Below are positions 1-5,786 of a DNA stretch of 12,538 nucleotides, in pieces (the stretch's first letter is position 1; every line of letters begins with the position of its first letter). The position numbers were made by a program, and so were the translations under genes. Below the pieces are notes generated by a model. The model did not search any database and had not been told where the DNA came from. It saw only the letters and a program-made list of their open reading frames with translations. The DNA is from an uncultured Lachnospiraceae bacterium. GTDB lineage: Bacteria; Bacillota; Clostridia; Lachnospirales; Lachnospiraceae. The DNA lies in assembly GCA_902783305.1 (NCBI GenBank), contig CACZQU010000099.1, forward strand, positions 1 through 12,538. The letters are read 5' to 3'.

Positions 1-1
1 C

Positions 2-1153
2 GGGAAGCTGTCATATCGGGGCTATGACATCTAGGATCTTACATCAGGCCTGATCAGGGACAGCCGCTTTGGCTATGAAGAAATTGCCTATCTTCTTCTG
101 TATGGTGCTTTGCCCAATGTCCGGGAGCTTGGAGATTTCAAAAGACTGCTTGCCGAACAAAGATCACTTCCGACCAACTTTGTCCGTGACATCATTATGA
201 AGGCTCCCTCGAAGGATATCATGAATGTCCTCTCAAGAAGTGTGCTGACATTATACTGCTACGATAAAAACCCGGACGATGTCTCTTTGCCGAACGTGAT
301 GAGGCAATGTCTGAACCTGATCAGTGTCTTTCCGCTGCTTTCAGTTTACGGCTTTCACGCGTACAACCACTACAGCTGCGGGAAAAGCCTCTATATCCAT
401 AATCCGAAAAATACGCTTTCCACTGCTGAGAATATTCTCAGGATGCTTCGTCCTGACAAGAAATACACTGAGCTTGAGGCCAGGATTCTGGATCTTGCCC
501 TGATTCTCCATATGGAGCATGGAGGGGGAAATAATTCCACATTTACGACTCACGTGGTTTCCTCTTCCGGAACCGATACCTATTCTGCCATTGCCGCGGC
601 TCTTGGTTCACTGAAGGGTCCTAAGCACGGCGGAGCGAACATCAAGGTGGTCAGTATGTTCGCTGACATGAAAAAGCATGTAAGGGATATCCACGATGAG
701 GAGGAGATCGGGACATATCTCAAAGCTCTTCTTCACAAAGAAGTATTTGACCACAGAGGTCTGATTTATGGGATGGGGCACGCGATATATTCTGTCTCCG
801 ATCCAAGGGCAGAGGTGCTGAAGCTTTTTGTCGAGAAGCTGGCAGTGGAGAAGGGAAGGATGGATGATTATATGCTCTACTCTACCGTGGAGCGTCTGGC
901 TCCTGTCATCATCGGGCAGGAAAGGAAAATCTACAAGGGCGTCAGCGCGAATGTGGATTTCTACAGCGGTTTTCTGTACAGTATCCTTGATCTTCCCCTG
1001 GAGCTCTACACTCCGATTTTTGCTGTGGCCCGAATCGTGGGATGGAGTGCCCACCGGCTGGAGGAGTTGATCAATGTCGACAAGATCATCCGTCCGGCTT
1101 ACAAAAACGTTCTTGCTCCGGCGGAATATATTCCGCTTGCCGAGCGGGACTGA
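2..1153 (+). pseudogene. gltA: Citrate synthase, 5' end outside the window, interrupted by an in-frame TAG
   Basis: Citrate synthase condenses acetyl-CoA and oxaloacetate to citrate in the cytoplasm. The reading frame enters at base 2 as GKLSYRGYDI, a conserved N-terminal stretch of the family. It hits TAG at 32-34, where relatives have an acidic residue (YRGYDIEDL), and then continues without interruption to TGA at 1151-1153. The catalytic elements are intact downstream: a His-Gly-Gly-rich segment (HMEHGGGNNSTF, about 509-544), the GPKHGGAN loop (about 616-639), GMGHAIY (about 771-791), and an Asp in NVDFYSGF (about 951-974). A TTG at 110 could act as a restart but would yield a truncated enzyme. 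A single G-to-T change (GAG to TAG) explains the stop, so nonsense mutation, base-call error and readthrough are all possible. The family call is firm; functional status is uncertain. yqeG follows 18 bases downstream. Confidence 0.85.
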
Positions 1154-1171
1154 AAATGGGAGACAGGATAT

Positions 1172-1675
1172 ATGTTCGAATGCTTTTATCCGGACTGGTA
1201 TCTGCCGTCCGCTTATGCTGTCGATTACGAAGAGCTCTACAACAGGGGTTATCGCGGCCTTTTGTTCGATATTGACAATACACTGGTACCCCATGGTGCT
1301 CCCGCTGACCCGGCGGCTGTAGCTCTGTTTGAAAAGCTCAGGGCTATCGGGTTCAGAAGCTGTTTTCTGTCGAATAACCGGAGGGAGAGAGTGGAACCAT
1401 TCGCCCTTCAGGTGAAGGAATCCTTTATTGAAAAGGCTGATAAGCCTGGTAAGAAAAGCTACCGGAAAGCAATGGAATTGCTTGGTACAGATGTGGATAC
1501 TACGGTTTTTATCGGAGATCAGATTTTTACGGATATTTTTGGAGCGAAAAGAGTCGGGATTTTTACAATTCTTGTTCAGCCGATTCACCCGAAGGAAGAG
1601 ATTCAGATCGTGCTGAAGCGCAAGCTGGAAAAAATCATATTAAAGCATTACAGAAAATCATTCTCCGGTGTATAA
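1172..1675 (+). CDS. yqeG: YqeG family HAD-superfamily (IIIA) phosphatase
   Basis: This 167-residue protein is a small HAD phosphohydrolase of the YqeG type, usual for the family in length. Motif I is DIDNTL (residues 33-38, nucleophile D33 and general acid/base D35). Motif II is the SNN at 67-69. A lysine near 91-95 serves as motif III. The acidic motif is GDQIFTD (115-121) with D116 and D121 for magnesium. No cap insertion or signal peptide is visible, so it is cytosolic. The in vivo substrate of YqeG proteins is poorly defined; in Bacillus the gene sits beside aroE and the GTPase gene yqeH. Here it lies 18 bases after citrate synthase and 50 bases before a shikimate-kinase-like gene, consistent with one operon. 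The start ATG is preceded by a modest purine-rich site (about 1158-1168). Confidence 0.92.
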   Translation: MFECFYPDWYLPSAYAVDYEELYNRGYRGLLFDIDNTLVPHGAPADPAAVALFEKLRAIGFRSCFLSNNRRERVEPFALQVKESFIEKADKPGKKSYRKAMELLGTDVDTTVFIGDQIFTDIFGAKRVGIFTILVQPIHPKEEIQIVLKRKLEKIILKHYRKSFSGV

Positions 1676-1725
1676 ACGAAACACCGTTATGCATGGGCTG
1701 TTGAGACAGAAGAAGGAGAAGGTTA

Positions 1726-2247
1726 ATGAATCATATTGTCATCATAGGGTTTATGGGATCCGGTAAAACCAGAGTCGGAAAACGGATCGCAAAAGATCTC
1801 GGACTTGAATTTGTCGATCTGGACAAGATTGTGACGGCAAAGATGAAAATGCCTGTGAGCGAAATCTTTCAGAGATTTGGCGAGCCTTTTTACAGGGCTA
1901 TGGAGACCTATACCATTAAATCCTTGCTCGAATCGGAAAAGAGGATGGTCATATCTCTGGGAGCGGCTTTTCCCTGCCAGGAACAGAATGAAGAATATAT
2001 CCGCAAGCTCGGGACAGTCGTTTACCTCAAAGGATCCGCCAACGTCATTCTGGGGAGACTGCGGGAGATTCCCGGCAGTCCGCTTGAGTCTGCCGGAGAG
2101 GAAAAAATCATCAGGATGCTGCATGCAAGAGATCCCATTTATCGCAAATTTGCAGATATTACCGTTGAAACAGGAGTTGTCTCTTTCGATGAGCTGGTAA
2201 GAAATATCGAGGCAGAATTAAAAAAAACAGTTGAAAAAAAAGGATAA
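1726..2247 (+). CDS. aroK: Shikimate kinase family protein with altered substrate loop
   Basis: The family phosphorylates shikimate at O3 using ATP in the chorismate pathway. The 173-residue length is typical. Walker A GFMGSGKT is at residues 8-15, the Asp pair of the shikimate site is in VDLD (D31, D33), the Arg of the FR-x-x-E segment is R57 in FYRAME, and the later arginine before P-I/L-Y is R135 in ARDPIY. Two hallmarks are changed: the triple-glycine shikimate loop reads GAA (79-81, in ISLGAAF), and the lid RPLL reads SPLE (118-121), so the lid arginine is a serine. The start ATG has a strong site (GAAGGAGAAGG, about 1711-1721). It lies in a likely operon between yqeG and efp. Fold and family are secure. 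Whether it is an active shikimate kinase, acts on another substrate, or is decaying cannot be decided here. Confidence 0.8.
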   Translation: MNHIVIIGFMGSGKTRVGKRIAKDLGLEFVDLDKIVTAKMKMPVSEIFQRFGEPFYRAMETYTIKSLLESEKRMVISLGAAFPCQEQNEEYIRKLGTVVYLKGSANVILGRLREIPGSPLESAGEEKIIRMLHARDPIYRKFADITVETGVVSFDELVRNIEAELKKTVEKKG

Positions 2248-2301
2248 TTGGTATAAAATGATGTCTGGCAATTTGTGAAAGACACAAGGGAGGAATATCT
2301 T

Positions 2302-2859
2302 ATGATATCAGCAGGCGAATTCAGAAATGGTATGACAGTCGAAATAGAAGGCAATGTGTGCCAGATCGTTGAATTCCAGCATGTCAAACCAGGCAAGGGA
2401 GCTGCTTTTGTACGTACCAAGTACAAGAATATCATCACCGGCTCCGTCGTTGAGAAATCCTTCCGTCCGACGGAAAAATTCCCGACTGCCCGTATTGACC
2501 GTGTGGATATGCAGTATCTGTACAATGATGGCGGTCTTTACTATTTCATGAATACAGAGAGCTTTGACCAGATGGGGCTTACTGCTGATCAGGTAGGAGA
2601 TTCTTTGAAGTTTGTCAAAGAGAATGAAATGGTCAAGATCTGTTCCCACAATGGTAATGTCTTTGCCATTGAGCCGCCGTTGTTCGTCGAGCTGGAAGTG
2701 ACCGAAACCGAGCCTGGTTTTGCGGGGAATACCGCTCAGGGTGCTACCAAACCGGCTACTGTAGAGACCGGTGCGATGGTTATGGTACCGCTCTTTGTCA
2801 ACCAGGGAGATAAGCTTAAGATCGATACCCGTACCGGAGAATATCTCTCCCGTGTGTGA
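2302..2859 (+). CDS. efp: Translation elongation factor P
   Basis: EF-P binds ribosomes stalled on consecutive prolines, between the P and E sites, and promotes peptide bond formation. The 185-residue product has the KOW-like N-terminal domain with the tip loop [10 protein letters not shown] (residues 27-36). K32 is at the position that carries the post-translational modification in Bacillus-type EF-P. The OB-like domains II and III end in the typical TGEYLSRV. I chose ATG 2302 because GGGAGG at 2288-2293 is well spaced; an in-frame GTG at 2275 would add nine unconserved residues. It follows the shikimate-kinase-like gene by 54 bases and is probably the last gene of that operon. No modification enzyme gene is visible nearby. 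Confidence 0.97.
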   Translation: MISAGEFRNGMTVEIEGNVCQIVEFQHVKPGKGAAFVRTKYKNIITGSVVEKSFRPTEKFPTARIDRVDMQYLYNDGGLYYFMNTESFDQMGLTADQVGDSLKFVKENEMVKICSHNGNVFAIEPPLFVELEVTETEPGFAGNTAQGATKPATVETGAMVMVPLFVNQGDKLKIDTRTGEYLSRV

Positions 2860-2868
2860 TCTGGTTCT

Positions 2869-2897
2869 TTGAGTGCGGGAATTTGCTTCGTTATACG
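2869..2897 (+). promoter_or_regulatory. Probable sigma-A-type promoter of ssrA
   Basis: A -35-like TTGAGT (2869-2874) and a -10-like TATACG (2892-2897) are separated by exactly 17 bases. This lies about 50 bases before the mature tmRNA 5' end, so it would make a short precursor leader for RNase P to remove. The -10 box runs into the left arm of the inverted repeat at 2896-2933. Prediction from sequence only. Confidence 0.6.
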
Positions 2898-2933
2898 CAC
2901 CGGCAGTTATCTGACCGGATGACCGCCGGTGCG
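2896..2933 (+). terminator. GC-rich inverted repeat after efp, possible terminator
   Basis: The arms CGCACCGGC (2896-2904) and GCCGGTGCG (2925-2933) are perfect 9-bp complements around a 20-base loop. A short ATTTT run (2938-2942) follows only after a CCGG stretch, so the U-tract is weak and displaced. It is well placed to end efp operon transcripts before ssrA, but this could be only partial termination or RNA 3'-end protection. Confidence 0.4.
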
Positions 2934-2951
2934 CCCGGATTTTCCATACCA

Positions 2952-3298
2952 GGGCTTGTACTGGTTTCGACGGGGGTTTCGAAGCTGCGGAAGCCATCTG
3001 CAGCCCCGAACTGCATTATAATCGGGAATTTAAATATAAATGCTGATCATACAGAATTAGCAATGGCAGCCTGACGGCGGCCCGTCAGCCCGGAGGCACT
3101 CATACTTCCGGTTTCTGGCGTCGAAAATGTGAGAAACGGTGGCGGTTAAGCTTTGCGCCGTCAGCCGTAAAATGAAGCTACTGATGTCATAAGCCTGTCG
3201 CCGGGCGTATGGCGGAGGGAATGTTTATACAGCGACTGTGATGGGAGATGCCGCAGGGGACAGGCTTTCGGACGCGGGTTCGATTCCCGCCAGGTCCA
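2952..3298 (+). ncRNA. ssrA: Transfer-messenger RNA (tmRNA)
   Basis: tmRNA rescues stalled ribosomes and appends a degradation tag. The 5' part contains the diagnostic TGGTTTCGACGGGGG (2961-2975). The acceptor arm pairs GGGCTTG (2952-2958) with CAGGTCC (3291-3297), with discriminator A at 3298. The T arm GCGGG-TTCGATT-CCCGC lies just before the 3' acceptor strand. CCA is not encoded. The tag reading frame most likely resumes at GCT (3039-3041), giving ADHTELAMAA and then TGA at 3069-3071. The resume codon is inferred from the A-rich bases upstream and from the usual clostridial layout. The stop lies in a short hairpin (CTGACGG/CCGTCAG), as in other tmRNAs. The tag ends AMAA instead of the usual ALAA. 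Confidence 0.95.
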
Positions 3299-3311
3299 TT
3301 CGGACTTTTTT
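3292..3311 (+). terminator. Short hairpin and T-run overlapping the tmRNA 3' end
   Basis: AGGTCC (3292-3297) pairs with GGACTT (3302-3307, one G-U) around a 4-base loop, and the T-run extends to 3311. The left arm is also the 3' acceptor strand of the mature tmRNA, so terminator and tmRNA folds compete. The stem is short, so efficiency is uncertain. Confidence 0.45.
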
Positions 3312-3567
3312 GCCGGACAGATTTGGTCGGTAGTGTGCTTTACTGACCTTAAGTCCGATGTGACAGGAAAATGTGTGATACAAACAGGGACTTCCGCTGT
3401 GTTAAGATGGTCAGGAGGATTCTTTTTGAATCAGCAGAGTTTTCCTGTTCGGTTAAGTGTATTATACTCGTGGGAACAGATTCATGGAGAAACATGGGTG
3501 TTTCACGCGGTATAGGAAGAAGTGCAGAAAATTCTGTTCCGGATTTTCAGTACTTCTGGAATAATCA
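3312..3567 (+). other. Structured spacer between ssrA and tRNA-Arg, no convincing gene
   Basis: No ORF here looks like a real protein. The stretch is rich in complementary segments. GGTCGGTA (3325-3332) pairs with TACTGACC (3341-3348). CGGACTT (3301-3307) pairs with AAGTCCG (3351-3357). ACAGGAAAA (3363-3371) pairs with TTTTCCTGT (3440-3448). An imperfect 15-bp hairpin, 3518-3532 with 3543-3557, ends ten bases before the tRNA. A TATTATACT segment near 3460-3468 could be a -10 region for the tRNA, but no good -35 lies at the right distance. A 29-codon TTG-initiated ORF (3426-3515) with AGGAGG at 3413-3418 is noted in the findings. Confidence 0.5.
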
Positions 3568-3639
3568 GCGCCTGTAGCTCAGTGGATAGAGCAGTGGTTT
3601 CCGGTACCATGTGCGGGGGTTCGATTCCCTTCAGGCGTG
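3568..3639 (+). tRNA. tRNA-Arg, anticodon CCG
   Basis: A full cloverleaf can be drawn. The acceptor is GCGCCTG (3568-3574) with CAGGCGT (3632-3638, first pair G-U). The D stem is GCTC/GAGC. The anticodon stem is GTGGT/ACCAT with loop TTCCGGT, putting CCG at 3601-3603. The variable loop has four bases. The T arm is GGGGG-TTCGATT-CCCTT. The discriminator is G at 3639 and CCA is not encoded. It reads the CGG arginine codon. Confidence 0.96.
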
Positions 3640-3645
3640 CTTTCA

Positions 3646-3675
3646 CCGAAGCAGAAGTTCTGCTTCGGTTTTTTT
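3646..3675 (+). terminator. Rho-independent terminator after tRNA-Arg
   Basis: CCGAAGCAGA (3646-3655) pairs perfectly with TCTGCTTCGG (3659-3668) around a 3-base loop, followed by seven T (3669-3675). It ends only 22 bases before the next start codon, so any promoter for that gene has to lie in or before the tRNA unless it is very compact. Confidence 0.88.
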
Positions 3676-3697
3676 ATTGCAGAAAGGAGAGTTGTGA

Positions 3698-4762
3698 ATG
3701 GATGACTTCAGAGAATGGTTGTCAGACAACTTAAGATATTTTGAGCTGGGTATTGCTGCTGTAGCTGTTGTGGCTCTGGCTGTCTGGGGGGTAAGCAGCT
3801 TTCTCCATCTGGGCGGCGGAAAAACAAAGCAGGAAACCGTTGCTGCTTCGGTAAATGAACAGGCAAAGACAAATGAACCGATACAGGAACGAAGACAGGA
3901 GGCTGTAGAGGATCGGTCTTCATTGAGCCGTTCCGCGTCCAATCCTCTCACCGTGGCAGAATCCGCGATTACCTCTCTTGTGAGAAGCTATTATCAGTCT
4001 GTAGGGGACAAAGATCTGGATGCAGTACGCGCGCTGGTGGATGAGCTTTCCCCTGAGGATGAGCCGATGATTAAGAATTCGGAATTCGAGGACTATGTCG
4101 TCGACAATGTTTTCACAAAAAACGGTCTGACGGATAATGAACGGGTTGTATTTGTGGAATATACTTATCGTATCAGCGGCAGTGATACGGATATTCCTGC
4201 TTCCAGCTGGCTTTATGTCCGCAAGGATGAACAGGATGTATGGAGGATCGTGGGGAACTCGGTTTCGGATCCTGATATCAGTGCTTATCTGGCTTCCCTG
4301 GAAGGAGATTCCGATGTAATGGATCGTACAGCGAAGGTACAGGGAGAATATGATGAAGCCCTTGCTTCAGATCCTGATCTGAATGATTATCTGAATGGCC
4401 TTGGAGAACCATCCGAGGATGTTCCGGAAGAAGATGAGGAAGACACGCCCGAGGAGGACACACCCGAGGAGGACACGGCAAGGGAAGATTCTTCTGAACC
4501 AGAGGAAGAAAGAGAACCGGAAAATAATGACGGGGAAAAGGAGAAGAAGGACAGCGAGGAAGAGGATCTCGAAGGAACCTATGGCATGGTCACCAATGAT
4601 TACGTCAATGTGCGTGATGCTGCGGGAGGCGGCGATATCATAGGCGGACTGGATGAAGGAGTTTCGATCAGGGCATATGGAACTGATGGGGAATGGACGG
4701 AAATCCGGTATGACGGACAAGTCGCATATATCTATAGTGAATACCTTTCCAATGCGGAGTGA
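3698..4762 (+). CDS. Membrane-anchored protein with NTF2-like region, acidic linker and SH3b domain
   Basis: The 354-residue product is not recognised as a named protein, but its layout is clear. A short cytoplasmic N-terminus is followed by one membrane segment (about residues 17-37), placing the rest outside the cell. Residues 85-190 look like an NTF2/DUF4878-type cone fold: an alpha-helical ITSLVRSYYQSVGDKDLDAV start, then beta strands with VFVEYTYRI and WLYVRKDEQDVWRIVG. Residues about 238-292 are a highly acidic, low-complexity linker with EEDTP repeats. Residues 294-352 form a bacterial SH3b domain (DYVNVRDAAG, GLDEGVSIRAYG, GEWTEIRYDGQVAYIYSEYL), which usually binds peptidoglycan or mediates protein contacts. 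The start ATG has AAGGAG at 3684-3689. It is probably a cell-envelope protein. The acidic linker may span the wall; that is inference. Confidence 0.9.
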   Translation: MDDFREWLSDNLRYFELGIAAVAVVALAVWGVSSFLHLGGGKTKQETVAASVNEQAKTNEPIQERRQEAVEDRSSLSRSASNPLTVAESAITSLVRSYYQSVGDKDLDAVRALVDELSPEDEPMIKNSEFEDYVVDNVFTKNGLTDNERVVFVEYTYRISGSDTDIPASSWLYVRKDEQDVWRIVGNSVSDPDISAYLASLEGDSDVMDRTAKVQGEYDEALASDPDLNDYLNGLGEPSEDVPEEDEEDTPEEDTPEEDTAREDSSEPEEEREPENNDGEKEKKDSEEEDLEGTYGMVTNDYVNVRDAAGGGDIIGGLDEGVSIRAYGTDGEWTEIRYDGQVAYIYSEYLSNAE

Positions 4763-4850
4763 TGACCGGACGATAACAACTGCTTAGAATATCTGTTCTG
4801 TGATTCAGCTGTTGAAGTCCCGCTTCGTGTGGAATCAGCCGGAAATGCAA

Positions 4851-4885
4851 GGATCCAGGAAGATTTTTCCTGGATCCATTTCTTT
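4851..4885 (+). terminator. Probable terminator between the SH3b gene and rluF
   Basis: GGATCCAGGAA (4851-4861) and TTCCTGGATCC (4867-4877) form a perfect 11-bp stem with a 5-base loop, followed by ATTTCTTT. The T-tract is interrupted, so termination may be incomplete. The surrounding gap (4763-4950) shows no gene. Confidence 0.65.
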
Positions 4886-4950
4886 GATATCTCCGCTGAG
4901 ATGTACCGCGGAAACTATGCGGCAGAAGGACAAAAGGGAAAGGAAATCAA

Positions 4951-5676
4951 ATGGAAAAGCTTCGGATCAACCGATTCTTAAGCGCTGCCGGGTACTGTTC
5001 GAGAAGAGAGGCTGATCGTCTTATCCACGAGGGAAGGGTTCTTCTTAACGGAAAGACCGCCGAACCGGGCAGCCAGGTATCAGCGGAGGACATTGTTACA
5101 GTGGATAATATGCAGGTTTGTCTGTCTGAAAGACATATTCTCCTGCTTTTTTATAAACCACGGGGGATTGTTTCCAGCACGGTTTCTCAAAGGGGAGAAC
5201 CCAATGTCGTCGATTATCTGAGCTATTCCTCACGGGTGTATCCTGTAGGAAGACTGGACAAAGAATCAGAAGGGCTGCTTTTGATGACCAATCAGGGAAA
5301 ACTGGCGGATCAGCTGCTCAGGGCTGCCAATTATCATGAAAAAGAATATGAGGTTGATGTGGACAGGCTGGTCACAAAGCCGTTTCTGGAAAAAATGGCC
5401 GGTGGGGTACCGATCCTGAATACTGTCACAAGGCCATGCCGGATCTGGAAAACCGGAAAGAAATCCTTCCGGATTATTCTGACGCAAGGCCTGAACCGTC
5501 AGATCCGCAGGATGTGCGAAGCATGCGGATATCACGTAGTACGCCTGAAACGGGTACGAATCGTAAATCTGACACTGGACGGTCTGGAACCCGGACAATA
5601 CAGAGAAGCATCCCGCAAAGAATGGGAAGGTCTCCTGGATGCGCTGGAAGGTGACCGTACGGTGTTTCATCAGTAA
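4951..5676 (+). CDS. rluF: 23S rRNA pseudouridine synthase, RluF type
   Basis: The enzyme isomerises a specific uridine in 23S rRNA (U2604 for E. coli RluF). The 241-residue product has an N-terminal S4 RNA-binding domain (about residues 4-50, RINRFLSAAGYCSRREADRL). The catalytic domain has the aspartate motif GRLDKESEGLLLMTN (D103 catalytic) and the YKPRG segment. The C-terminal signature GLNRQIRRMCEACGYHVVRLKRVRIVNLTL and the GVPILNTVT stretch match RluF better than RluB or RsuA from memory. The start ATG is preceded by GGAAAGGAAA (about 4937-4946). It follows a probable terminator and lies 110 bases before ligA, perhaps cotranscribed with it. The family is certain; the exact target uridine is by analogy. 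Confidence 0.92.
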   Translation: MEKLRINRFLSAAGYCSRREADRLIHEGRVLLNGKTAEPGSQVSAEDIVTVDNMQVCLSERHILLLFYKPRGIVSSTVSQRGEPNVVDYLSYSSRVYPVGRLDKESEGLLLMTNQGKLADQLLRAANYHEKEYEVDVDRLVTKPFLEKMAGGVPILNTVTRPCRIWKTGKKSFRIILTQGLNRQIRRMCEACGYHVVRLKRVRIVNLTLDGLEPGQYREASRKEWEGLLDALEGDRTVFHQ

Positions 5677-5786
5677 GAAGCCCGGATTATCCGATATTGA
5701 TGCGTCATTTCAGGCCGGTGATGCCTGATTACGTTCCGGTACGCGAAGTGGTGGGTGCGCTGACTTTTATCGTTGAGGAGAGGATC

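Noticed and set aside
608..1588. Long minus-strand open frame of 326 codons opposite citrate synthase and yqeG
   Set aside because: It lies fully antisense to two well-conserved genes, has no recognisable domain and no good ribosome binding site; a shadow frame.
2308..2997. Minus-strand open frame of 229 codons opposite efp and the tmRNA start
   Set aside because: It overlaps efp and a structured RNA gene, and the product has no family features.
5697..5786. N-terminal extension of the ligase to TTG 5697
   Set aside because: The extra 30 residues are unlike LigA, and ATG 5787 has an excellent ribosome binding site.
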